This document shows, piece after piece, positions 1 to 7,787 of a stretch of 64,000 nt of DNA; position 1 is the first letter of the stretch, and each line of letters starts with the position of its first letter. A model generated the notes under the pieces. The model saw only the letters and a list, made by a program, of their open reading frames with translations. It searched no databases and was not told the DNA's origin. Made by a program: the position numbers and the translations under genes. Source of the DNA: DASUPK01 sp963843085 (GTDB lineage Bacteria; Actinomycetota; Thermoleophilia; Solirubrobacterales; 70-9); the NCBI GenBank assembly GCA_963843085.1, contig CAWJJG010000011.1, positions 372,001-436,000 on the forward strand. Reading direction: 5' to 3'.

Positions 1-66
1 GGACTCGATCGTCTCGCTCGGGATCGACCCGGCGACTATCCCGCAGAACAGGCAGTCATCGGCCAT
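1..66 (-). CDS. HIT family protein, N-terminal fragment
   Basis: The first 66 bases, read on the minus strand, encode 22 residues starting MADDCLFCGIVAG. The C-x-x-C-G-I-V-x-G motif followed by IPSE is the standard N-terminus of HIT-superfamily nucleotide hydrolases/transferases, where the cysteines often bind zinc. The catalytic HxHxH motif lies outside the window, so the exact subfamily cannot be told. The ATG is at 66-64. The gene runs off the left edge and is transcribed away from the rest of the window. Confidence 0.72.
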   Translation of the reverse strand, partial: MADDCLFCGIVAGSIPSETIES

Positions 67-94
67 GCGGGCGCCAGGCTATCCCCAAAACACA

Positions 95-122
95 CGAGTG
101 GCTCGCCGAGGCGGGCCACTCG
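95..122 (-). terminator. Intrinsic terminator after the 153-641 gene
   Basis: A perfect 8-bp inverted repeat (95-102 with 115-122, CGAGTGGC/GCCACTCG) can be extended inside by CGC/GCG. On the minus strand the hairpin is followed by GTGTGTTTTG, a short U-rich tract. It lies 30 bases past the stop of the secreted-protein gene and before the HIT gene, so it probably separates the two transcripts. Confidence 0.6.
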
Positions 123-152
123 ATGACACTTGGATGCCGATTCGCTAGCTGT

Positions 153-641
153 CTAGAGCGCTGCCGGCGCAATCGTCAGCGGCGCGCTGTCACCGGTGAT
201 CGACAGACATTTGAAGGCACGACCCTTCTTGGTCTTCTTGCCCTTCTTCTTGCTCCCGACCTTTCGCGTCACCTGGTCGACGGTTGCCCGCAGGACGACG
301 CTGGTCGTCGGGGGGTTGGTGTCGGTCGGCTTCGGCACGGTCGCCGCGTAGTTGCCGTTCGGGCGAGTGACCGCGGTCTCGGCGAGCGGCGTGACGGTCG
401 TTCCGTTCACGTATCCGAAGTGCACGGTGCGACCCTTGCGGCAGCTGCTGTTCGCCGCCACGTTCCCGCTGACCGTCGTTGTCGTCACGGCGGCGTCTCC
501 GGTCGTGAAGGTGCTCGGTGTGACGTTCACGCTGACCGCCCCACCAACATTCTTGGTGCTCTTCTTGCCCAGCGCACCCGGTGCGACGACCAAACCAACG
601 GCCATCGCGCAGACGGCACAGGCAGCAATCAGCTTCTTCAT
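153..641 (-). CDS. Secreted protein of unknown function
   Basis: The 162-residue product starts with a classical Sec signal peptide (MKKLIAACAVCAMAVGLVVA, likely cleavage near ALG-K). The mature part is rich in Val, Thr and Ser in alternating pattern, suggesting a small beta-sandwich; it has a Lys-rich stretch GSKKKGKKTKKG near residue 135 and two cysteines (about 68 and 145) that could form a disulfide. A good ribosome site AGGAAGGG lies about 10 bases before the ATG. I do not recognise a named family. It is monocistronic, with a terminator at 95-122. Confidence 0.75.
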   Translation of the reverse strand: MKKLIAACAVCAMAVGLVVAPGALGKKSTKNVGGAVSVNVTPSTFTTGDAAVTTTTVSGNVAANSSCRKGRTVHFGYVNGTTVTPLAETAVTRPNGNYAATVPKPTDTNPPTTSVVLRATVDQVTRKVGSKKKGKKTKKGRAFKCLSITGDSAPLTIAPAAL

Positions 642-744
642 TACAGGCGTTTCCCTTCCTAGCTATTCCTGATTCCACTTCTAAGAGCGGCGCGAACTGC
701 CCGCAGGGGTACGGGTCGCCCTTCTCGGTCGCCGGCTCGCCCGG

Positions 745-2175
745 CTAGCGAAGCTGTCTGGCGCGCTCGAGCGCCTGCGCGCGGCCGCTGATCTCTCCCG
801 CGAATGCCTCGGCGCGAAGCTCCTCGAGCAGGCGACCCATCTCGGGGCCGGGCGACAGTCCGAGCTCATCGGCGAGCTCGTCGCCGGTCAGCGGCGGCCG
901 TGGCGACCCGTCGCGGTGCCAGGCGAGTGCCTCCCGCACCATCTCGCGAGCGAGGTCGAGGTGGGCCTCGACCATCTCCGGGCTGGCGAGCGGACCCTCA
1001 CCGCGGGCCGCGAGCCGGTCGGCGACCGTGAGGAGCGTGACGTCGGCAGCCACGGGCTCCGTCGCGACCAGGTAGTCGTAGATGGCCCGGCGCGACAGCG
1101 GCCGCTGGTGGATCAGGAATCCGAGCCGCAGGTGATGGAGCGCCAGGCCCTGGAGGTGCCCGCTGAGCGCGCGGCTGGTGCGCAGCCGCCGGCAAATCGT
1201 GGCGATGATCCGGCCCCCGACCTCGTCGTGCCCGATGAAGGTGACGTAGCCCGAGCCCTCGGAGCGGGTTTCGGGCTTGCCGAGGTCGTGGAAGAGCGCA
1301 CCGAAGCGGAGTGCGTCCCGGCGCGTGAGCTCGTCGGCGAGAGGCTCGTCGAGGAACCGCTGCACGGCCGGGGCGAGGTCTCCCGCGAAACCGGAGAGGT
1401 CCGCCTCGACGCCGAGCCATTCCTCGAGTACGGCGATCGTGTGGCCCAGCACGTCGAGGTGGTGGTTGGGGTTCTGGGCCACGCCGCGCAGCGCCTCGAG
1501 CTCCGGGAGCACCACGGGCAGCACGCCCAGGTCCTCCATCAGGCCCACTCCCGCGAGCGGGCGCGGGCCGGCGACGATCCCGCGAAGCTCGGCGAACTGG
1601 CGCTCCCCCGCCGGATCGGCGGCGCGAGCGGCGTTCCGTCGGGCCAGCTCGCTCGTCTTCTCCGCCGGGGAGAGGTCCAGCCCCGCGGCGAGCCGGCAGG
1701 CGCGGAGCAGGCGAAGCGGGTCGTCCTCGAAGGACGCCTCCGACGCCGCCCTCAGCGTCCGCGCCTCGGCGTCGGAGAAGCCGCCGGTCGGGTCGATCGG
1801 CTCCCCTCCGGCCAGCCGCAGGCCGATCGCGTTGATCGTGAAGTCGCGGGCGCGCAGGTCGCCCTCGATCGAATCAGCGCGCAGGGCGGACACGTCCACG
1901 TGCCACCCGTCGGTGGGCGCGACGGCACGCCAGGTCGCGAACTCCTCCGAGAGCGGAAAGGCCGTGCCGCCGGCCACCCGCGCGATCGCACGGGCGGCGT
2001 CCTCCTCGGTGCCGCGCTCGACCGCCAAGTCGGCGTCGGCGACCGGCCGGCCGAGGAGCGCGTCCCGGATTGCCCCGCCGACGATCCAAACCGAGCCGGG
2101 CCGCTCCTCGAGCGCGGTGCGGGCGGCGGTGATCGACGGGGCGGCGCCGAGCGCGTCCTCGAGGGCGCGGGTCAC
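745..2175 (-). CDS. cca: CCA tRNA nucleotidyltransferase (HD-domain type)
   Basis: This 476-residue protein adds or repairs the 3'-CCA of tRNA. The nucleotidyltransferase head shows GGAIRDALLGRP (residues 33-44) followed by the metal-binding D-A-D at 47-49, and RDFTINAIGLRL near 110. DDPLRLLRACRLAA near 151 is the tRNA-binding arm. An HD phosphohydrolase domain follows, with NHHLDVLGHT (238-246) and FHDLGKPETR (295-304). The start is the GTG at 2175, which overlaps the alr stop as GTGA; reading further upstream would run through alr. It is the last gene of the acpS/nnr/alr/cca run. Confidence 0.9.
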   Translation of the reverse strand: MTRALEDALGAAPSITAARTALEERPGSVWIVGGAIRDALLGRPVADADLAVERGTEEDAARAIARVAGGTAFPLSEEFATWRAVAPTDGWHVDVSALRADSIEGDLRARDFTINAIGLRLAGGEPIDPTGGFSDAEARTLRAASEASFEDDPLRLLRACRLAAGLDLSPAEKTSELARRNAARAADPAGERQFAELRGIVAGPRPLAGVGLMEDLGVLPVVLPELEALRGVAQNPNHHLDVLGHTIAVLEEWLGVEADLSGFAGDLAPAVQRFLDEPLADELTRRDALRFGALFHDLGKPETRSEGSGYVTFIGHDEVGGRIIATICRRLRTSRALSGHLQGLALHHLRLGFLIHQRPLSRRAIYDYLVATEPVAADVTLLTVADRLAARGEGPLASPEMVEAHLDLAREMVREALAWHRDGSPRPPLTGDELADELGLSPGPEMGRLLEELRAEAFAGEISGRAQALERARQLR

Positions 2176-3302
2176 TCGATCACCTCGCGGGACACCCGCT
2201 GGCTGATCCCGCAGGTCACCTCGTAGTTGATCGTGTCGAGGCGAGTCGCGAGATCCTCGGCCAGGATTCGCTCCGGCCCCTGGGACCCGATCAGGACCGC
2301 CGGAGCGCCCGGCTCGATCTCGGTTCGCGGTCCGAGATCGATGGTGATGTTGTCCATCGAGACCGTCCCCACGAGCGGATAGCGCCGCCCGCCCACGAGC
2401 ACCTCGGCGTTGTTTGAGAGCCCACGTCGAACGCCGTCGCCGTAGCCGATCGGCAGGACCCCGACCCAGGTGTCCTCCGGCGCCCGCCACGTCCTGCCGT
2501 ATCCGGCGCTGGCGCCGCGCTCGAATCGCTTCACGTCGGCGAGGTAGGAGCGCAGCTCGAGGGCCGGCTCCAGGCCCTGCCGGGCGGGGTCACGCCCGAA
2601 GGGGTCGAGCCCGTAGACGGCGATTCCGCAGCGGACCATGTCGAAGTGAGTCTCCGGATCGCGCAGCGTCGCCGCGCTGTTCGCCGCGTGAGCGATGCAA
2701 TCCGGCGCCAGCCCGCGAACCTGCTGGGCCACCGGCGCGAAGGCGGAGAGCTGCTCGCCCAGGAAGTCGTCGCCCTCCTCGTCGGCTGTCGCGAAGTGGG
2801 TCCAGACGCCGGCGAGGTCGAGGCGCTGGTCGTCGGCGCACGCCCGGGCGAGCTCGATCAGCTTCTCGGGGTCGCGCTCGCCCAGGCGGCCCATGCCGCT
2901 GTCGAGCTTGACGTGAACCCGCACCATGTGGCCCGCCTCCTTGGCCACGCGTGAGCACAGGTCCCTGAACCCCTCGCGCCACACCGCGACGTCCGCCCGC
3001 GCCGCCAGGGCGACCCGGAGATCGTCGACGGTCAGCGCTCCCATGACCAGGATCGGCACTTCGGGAAAGTGCAGCCGCAGCTCCTCGGCCTCGGCGGCGG
3101 CGGCGACGGCGAGACGGGTGGCCCCACCCCGCAGTGCGGCCGCCGCGCAGACGGCCGCGCCATGGCCGTAGCCGTTCGCCTTGACCACCGCGCAGAGCTC
3201 CACCGCTTCACCAACCGTCTCCTTCAGCGTGCGGCAGTTGCGCTCCACCGCGCCGGCGTCGATCGTCGCCAGAGCTCGCGTGATCCTGTCGGGCGGGCTC
3301 AG
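2172..3302 (-). CDS. alr: Alanine racemase, probably starting at CTG
   Basis: PLP-dependent enzyme making D-alanine for peptidoglycan. The PLP lysine lies in AVVKANGYGHG and the catalytic tyrosine in SAGYGRTW; GIGYGDG-type PIGYGDGVRRG follows. The first canonical start is GTG at 3248, but the family-typical N-terminal strand (R-A-x-A-x-I-D-x-x-A-x-x-x-N) is encoded upstream as ITRALATIDAGAVERN, and translation would have to begin at CTG 3302-3300, which overlaps the nnr stop as CTGA. From that start the PLP lysine is residue 41, close to the usual 35-39; from GTG it would be residue 23. Length 376 residues matches the family. The start codon is an inference. Confidence 0.88.
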   Translation of the reverse strand: MSPPDRITRALATIDAGAVERNCRTLKETVGEAVELCAVVKANGYGHGAAVCAAAALRGGATRLAVAAAAEAEELRLHFPEVPILVMGALTVDDLRVALAARADVAVWREGFRDLCSRVAKEAGHMVRVHVKLDSGMGRLGERDPEKLIELARACADDQRLDLAGVWTHFATADEEGDDFLGEQLSAFAPVAQQVRGLAPDCIAHAANSAATLRDPETHFDMVRCGIAVYGLDPFGRDPARQGLEPALELRSYLADVKRFERGASAGYGRTWRAPEDTWVGVLPIGYGDGVRRGLSNNAEVLVGGRRYPLVGTVSMDNITIDLGPRTEIEPGAPAVLIGSQGPERILAEDLATRLDTINYEVTCGISQRVSREVIE

Positions 3303-4807
3303 AGCGACAGCCCCGCCGGGATCGACTCGATCACGTCACGGGCGATCACGGAGTCGTGACCGATCCGATCCCCCGCCCCTCGTCCGGCCCGCGAGTGTGC
3401 CACCACGGCAGCGCAGGTGCCGGCGAAGGGCTCCATCCCCCGGGCGATCAGGGCGGCGATCATCCCCGAGAGCACATCGCCCGTCCCGGCGGTGGCGAGC
3501 TGGGGACTGGAGACGGCGTTGACCGCGAATCGCTCCCCGTCCGTGACGACGGTGTCGTCGCCCTTGAGCAAGACGATCCCGCCGCTCCGGGACGCCGCCT
3601 CTCGCGCTGTGTCGGCGCGCTTCGCCTCGATCTCCTTCGAATCCCGGTCGAGCAGCCGGCCCATCTCCCCGGCATGCGGGGTGAGCACGAACGGGCCCTT
3701 GCGCTCGGCGAGCTTCTCGATCCGCCCCGCGAAGGCGTTGAGCCCGTCGGCGTCGATCACGAGGGGCGCCTCGATCCGCTCGGCGAGCTCACTGATCAGG
3801 CGCTGGGTGCCCTGCTCGCGCCCCATGCCGGAGCCGAGCACCACGCAGGCCGCACGCTCGGCCGCGCCGAGGATCTGCTCAGACGCGGCAGGCCGTAGGC
3901 GGCCGTCGCGGCTCGCGCAGCCGATCGACATCACCTCAGTCAGCTTGATCTCGAAGATCTGCTCGAGGTCCGCGGGCACCGCCACCGTCGCGTAGCCCGC
4001 ACCGGCGCGGATCGACGCAAGTGCGGCCATGGAGACCGCACCCGTGAGCCCGCGGGAGCCGCCAACGATCAGGACCTGTCCCGAGCTGAACTTGGTCGAG
4101 GCGGAGGCCCGCGGCGGCGCCAACTCGAGGACTCGTGATCCGATCAGGCCCGCCGACGGCTCGACGGGCGCACCATCCGGGATTCCGATCGGCACGACCC
4201 TGAGCTCCCCCGTGTGATCCTTGCCGGGCGCGATCCAGTGGCCGAGCTTCGGGGCATGAAAGGTCACCGTCACATCCGCCGAGACGGCCACGCCCTCGAC
4301 CTCGCCGGTCGATGCGTTCACCCCGGAAGCGATGTCCGTCGCGACCACCGGAGTATCGGCGCCGTTCATGGCTTTGATGGCGTCGACCGCCGGCCGGCGC
4401 GGGCTGCCGGCGAACCCGGTGCCGAAGACCGCATCCACGACCACGCCCGCGCCGCGCATCGCCCCGGCCAGCTCTCCGGAGTCGAGAACCCGGGCCCCGT
4501 CGAAGCGGTCGGCGTTGGCCTTCGAGTCGGCGGAGAGCTCGTCAGGAGGAGCGAGCAGGAGCGCGTCGACCTCGAAGCCGGTCTCCCGCAGGGCGTGGGC
4601 CGCGACCAGCCCGTCCCCGCCGTTGTTCCCCTTTCCGCAGACGATCGCCGCGCGGTTCGAGGTCGCCACCTGAGCGGCCGCCTCGGCGACCGAGCGGCCG
4701 GCGGTCTCCATCAGCTCCAGGGACGGAACCCCCTGGTCCTTGATCGCCCAGCCGTCGATGGCGCGCATCTCCTCCGCATCCAGGCATGGATCGAGCCAGT
4801 CCTCCAT
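3299..4807 (-). CDS. nnr: Bifunctional NAD(P)H-hydrate epimerase/dehydratase
   Basis: Repairs hydrated NADH/NADPH. The 502-residue protein fuses two activities. The N-terminal YjeF epimerase half (about 1-215) contains CGKGNNGGDGLVAA and the GxGFxGxP-like GTGFAGSPRRP. The C-terminal ribokinase-like ADP/ATP-dependent dehydratase half (about 220-502) contains GGSRGLTGAVSMAALAS, LTPHAGEMGRLL and the anion-hole/catalytic ATAGTGDVLSGMIAALIARG. It sits between a metallo-hydrolase and alr on the minus strand; its TGA overlaps the proposed CTG of alr. Fusion is the common bacterial arrangement. Confidence 0.93.
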   Translation of the reverse strand: MEDWLDPCLDAEEMRAIDGWAIKDQGVPSLELMETAGRSVAEAAAQVATSNRAAIVCGKGNNGGDGLVAAHALRETGFEVDALLLAPPDELSADSKANADRFDGARVLDSGELAGAMRGAGVVVDAVFGTGFAGSPRRPAVDAIKAMNGADTPVVATDIASGVNASTGEVEGVAVSADVTVTFHAPKLGHWIAPGKDHTGELRVVPIGIPDGAPVEPSAGLIGSRVLELAPPRASASTKFSSGQVLIVGGSRGLTGAVSMAALASIRAGAGYATVAVPADLEQIFEIKLTEVMSIGCASRDGRLRPAASEQILGAAERAACVVLGSGMGREQGTQRLISELAERIEAPLVIDADGLNAFAGRIEKLAERKGPFVLTPHAGEMGRLLDRDSKEIEAKRADTAREAASRSGGIVLLKGDDTVVTDGERFAVNAVSSPQLATAGTGDVLSGMIAALIARGMEPFAGTCAAVVAHSRAGRGAGDRIGHDSVIARDVIESIPAGLSL

Positions 4808-4852
4808 CGGCGTGAGCCTAGCGACGCTGCGCGGTATGGCCCGGAAGCCGGT

Positions 4853-5884
4853 CTAGGAGCCCGGGCCGCGGCCGAACATGGTGGAGCGGTCAAGGCCTCC
4901 GGCGACGGGCAGGCTGTAGAGGTCACCGTCCCGCGCGATCCAGAGCGGGCCGCTGAACCGCTCGCGCGCGTCGCCGAGGAACGGGCCCTCCAGTGACTTC
5001 AGGGGCAGCGGGGGAACTATGTGCGTCAACGCGAGGGCCTTGACTCCAGCCTCCCGAGCCGCATCGGCCGCTTCGGCCGGGCTTGCGTGATAGTCGGGGA
5101 TGTCGGCGAAGATCTTGGCTCGATCCGTCAGTCCGGCGGCGCCGGCGGCATCCCCGACGAGCTTGGTGAGCTCCGGGGAGAGGGCATCGTGGACGAGCAG
5201 ATCGGCACCCGCCGCGGCTTTGACGAGAACCTGGGAGTAGCTGGTGTCGCCGCTGATCACGAGGCTGCGGCCCGCATAGTCGAACCGGTAGCCGACCGCC
5301 GGCTCGGCCGGGGAGTGGTCAACGCGGAACGCGGTGATCTTCAGGCCGCCGTCATCGAGCAGCACCGCGGAGTCCGCGCCGTCCGGGAAGTCGAAGGGCT
5401 CCGCGGTCATCCCCGCGGTGGCGGACGGGGCGATCTCCTCGCCGTGGTGGGCGGTGCGGTAGCCGTTGTCGAGCGCGAATGCCTCGTTATAGCCGGCCAC
5501 CACCCGCTCGACTCCGGGCGGCCCGACGATCCGCATCCGGTCCCTCGAGCCCTGGGCGACCCAGCGCTGGATCGCGAGGCTGCCGAGCCCGCCGATGTGG
5601 TCCGAGTGGAAGTGGGTCAAGAGCACGGCCTCGATCCGGCCGGGATCGATCGCCATGCGGTTGAGCGTCTCGGATGCCTGCTCTCCGGCATCGACGATGA
5701 ACACCCGCCGGCCGGCGATCACCGCGACGCACGGATTGCCCCGGTTCGGGTCCGGGAGCGGGGACCCGGATCCGCAGATTGCGACATGCAGCCCGTCAGG
5801 CATCTCGGCCACCGGGTCGGCGCTCATCCGCCGTGGCAGTGTCCGCTTCGTCATCGCCAGCGCGATGCGCCCGCGCGCACTCAC
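4853..5884 (-). CDS. MBL-fold metallo-hydrolase (RNase Z/arylsulfatase-like)
   Basis: A 343-residue beta-lactamase-fold hydrolase with the zinc-binding motif LLTHFHSDHIGGLGSL near residue 90, a later VDHSP histidine, SGDT and the closing LTHIVPPL. The arrangement GSGSPLPDPNRGNPCVAV before the HxHxDH motif resembles RNase Z-related hydrolases, but the true substrate is unknown. Start GTG at 5884 overlaps the acpS stop as GTGA, so the pair is translationally coupled. A basic ~25-residue stretch precedes the domain, so a later internal start (ATG at MSADPV) remains possible. Confidence 0.82.
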   Translation of the reverse strand: MSARGRIALAMTKRTLPRRMSADPVAEMPDGLHVAICGSGSPLPDPNRGNPCVAVIAGRRVFIVDAGEQASETLNRMAIDPGRIEAVLLTHFHSDHIGGLGSLAIQRWVAQGSRDRMRIVGPPGVERVVAGYNEAFALDNGYRTAHHGEEIAPSATAGMTAEPFDFPDGADSAVLLDDGGLKITAFRVDHSPAEPAVGYRFDYAGRSLVISGDTSYSQVLVKAAAGADLLVHDALSPELTKLVGDAAGAAGLTDRAKIFADIPDYHASPAEAADAAREAGVKALALTHIVPPLPLKSLEGPFLGDARERFSGPLWIARDGDLYSLPVAGGLDRSTMFGRGPGS

Positions 5885-6225
5885 GCGGTGATCGCGACTG
5901 CGGCGGCTGAATTCCCTGAGTGCGTCAGTGAGATCGAGATCTCCCCGTCCCCCCCGACTCGTGCCGCGCGCCCGTGGAGTTGAACGCGGGGCGGCTCACC
6001 TGCGATGACTTCGATCTCACGCAATGGCACCCCCTGGCCGAGCGCCTTGATCACGGCCTCCTTGGCCGCGAACCGCGCCGCGAGATGACGACCCGGCCTG
6101 GCGCGAGCTCGTGAGTAAGCCAGCTCCCCCTCTGTGAAGAGACGGTCAGCGAGTCGCGGACGGCGCTCGAGGGCGCGCTCCAGGCGTTCGATCTCGATCA
6201 GGTCGATGCCGACGGCGGGAATCAC
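5881..6225 (-). CDS. acpS: Holo-[acyl-carrier-protein] synthase
   Basis: Transfers 4'-phosphopantetheine from CoA to acyl carrier protein for fatty-acid synthesis. The 114-residue length is typical. The magnesium-binding motif GIDLIEIERLERAL lies at residues 6-19 and the second motif FAAKEAVIKALGQG near 53-66; SISLTHSGNSAAAVAIT forms the last strand. It is followed immediately (GTGA overlap) by the metallo-hydrolase and preceded by the DUF3352 lipoprotein with a 7-base gap, so all may be co-transcribed. Confidence 0.93.
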   Translation of the reverse strand: MIPAVGIDLIEIERLERALERRPRLADRLFTEGELAYSRARARPGRHLAARFAAKEAVIKALGQGVPLREIEVIAGEPPRVQLHGRAARVGGDGEISISLTHSGNSAAAVAITA

Positions 6226-6232
6226 GACTGGC

Positions 6233-7753
6233 CTACTTGAGACCGAGTACCGCCTTGAACTCGGCTTTGTCGCCGCTCGCGCCCGAGCCGGTGACGACGT
6301 AGCTCAGCGCGTTCAGATAGGGCTTGGCCTGCGCGTAGTTCGGATCGGACTTGGCGCCCGAGGATTCGGCCAGCGCGAAGACCGACTGCAGGTTCACGAA
6401 GAGATCGGTGCCGAGCGAGGACACCTGGCCCTGTGCCGCGGAGAAGCTGGGGTCGTCCGAGAGCGTCTGGGCCGGTGTCAGGGTCGCCTCGGCCGAACCG
6501 GCGCCGTAGCCGATCACCATCTTGTCGCCCTGTTGCGCGATCTCGACCGGCTGGGGGAGGCTCGGATCCGAAATCTGGAAGCCGGTGCCGCCGCCGGAGA
6601 GCTGCAGCGGCTTGACCTTTCCGCCGAGCTGCAGCAGCCCCTGGAGCTGGCCGAGCAGGCGACCGGTGAGCTGCGGGTCCTTGGACTGCAGGACGAGGGC
6701 TCCGGTCAGGGTCGACTGGGTGGTTCCCTGGACGTAGATCGCCCCGTCTCCGAGCGCTCCGGTGAGCTGCTCGAGCGACGTGCCGGTGGTCTGCTCGATC
6801 TGCTGCTGCACGGTCGCGAAGTTGGGAAGCTGCGTCTTGAGCTGCTCGATGCTCTGCTTCAGGTTGTCCCCGAGGTCCCCGATGCCGAGCGCGAGCCAGG
6901 ACTGGGCGGGCACGGCGCCGATCAGCGAGCTCTCGGGGGTGTCGACGCCGTTGCTGCCGCCCGTCGCCTCGAGCTGGACGGAGTCGGCCGAGGCCGTCAG
7001 GGCACCCGCGACCGGCTGGTCGAGATTCTCGCCGGCGCTCTTCTCGATCGCGGCCTTGCTGGCCGCGTCGAACTGGCTACCGAGCGCGTCGATGAAGGTC
7101 TTCGGGACCGTGTAGAGCGTGCCGAGGCGATCGCTGGGAAGGCCGTTGATCGAATCCTTGAAGTCGCTGTCGTCTCCGAGCGAGTCGCCCTTCTCGGCCT
7201 GGATGGCCGCCGATACGCCGGCCGCGTCGCCGACGAACAGGAAGTTGCCCTCGGTCGCGTATGCCGTGCTCCCGTCCTGGGAGGTGTGGACCGAGACCCC
7301 GTCGACGGGCTTCGGCGGGCCGCTCGTGCCGTTGGCCTTCTGGGCGAAGGCGAGGGCGGCGCTCGGGTTGGTGGTCTCGATCACCGACGAGCCCTGCGAG
7401 TTCTGTCCCAGGGTGGTGAAGAAGACACCGACCTTCTGGCCGAGCCACGGGGCGATGTCCGTCTGGTAGTTCACCGGCTGCCCGGTGCTCGTCTTCTGAT
7501 CGTTGATCAGCGAGACGATCTTGGCGCCCGGGTCGGAGGTGCCGAGGATCTTGGTGAGCGCCGCGTTCGCGTTCGACTGGGCGCTGCCGGTCGGCTTCAC
7601 GGTGGCGTCGAGATAGATCGGCGTGTTGGCCGGAACCGCGGCGGCCGGGCCCACGTCGACGCTGCTGCTCCCCCCGCCGCCGCAGCCGGCGAGGATCGCG
7701 GCCGGGGCCGCCACGCAGGCAACGAGAAGCGCGGTGAATCGGCGGGAGCTCAC
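6233..7753 (-). CDS. DUF3352-type secreted lipoprotein
   Basis: The 506-residue product has a lipoprotein signal peptide ending in the lipobox ILAGC (Cys about 23), followed by a GGGGSSS linker. The rest is a long, low-complexity-free extracellular region with repeated G/D/T-rich beta segments, matching the pattern of DUF3352 proteins of high-GC Gram-positives (YLDATVKPTGS at the start, NALSYVVTGSG near the end). Function is unknown; it is anchored outside the membrane. It lies between glmS and acpS on the same strand with short gaps, so co-expression with envelope genes is plausible. Start GTG 7753. Confidence 0.78.
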   Translation of the reverse strand: MSSRRFTALLVACVAAPAAILAGCGGGGSSSVDVGPAAAVPANTPIYLDATVKPTGSAQSNANAALTKILGTSDPGAKIVSLINDQKTSTGQPVNYQTDIAPWLGQKVGVFFTTLGQNSQGSSVIETTNPSAALAFAQKANGTSGPPKPVDGVSVHTSQDGSTAYATEGNFLFVGDAAGVSAAIQAEKGDSLGDDSDFKDSINGLPSDRLGTLYTVPKTFIDALGSQFDAASKAAIEKSAGENLDQPVAGALTASADSVQLEATGGSNGVDTPESSLIGAVPAQSWLALGIGDLGDNLKQSIEQLKTQLPNFATVQQQIEQTTGTSLEQLTGALGDGAIYVQGTTQSTLTGALVLQSKDPQLTGRLLGQLQGLLQLGGKVKPLQLSGGGTGFQISDPSLPQPVEIAQQGDKMVIGYGAGSAEATLTPAQTLSDDPSFSAAQGQVSSLGTDLFVNLQSVFALAESSGAKSDPNYAQAKPYLNALSYVVTGSGASGDKAEFKAVLGLK

Positions 7754-7787
7754 GAGGCGCGGAACCCTAGCGCGTCCACTCGACGAG

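Noticed and set aside
95..122. Attachment site or mobile-element end
   Set aside because: The repeat is a hairpin with a U-tract at the end of a gene; no integrase, transposase or direct repeat partner is present.
916..2226. Long plus-strand frame opposite cca
   Set aside because: High-GC antisense shadow (R/E/G-rich, no domain, no ribosome site); such frames occur opposite nearly every real gene here, including 6134-7801, 7623-9671, 9678-11021 and 34674-36266.
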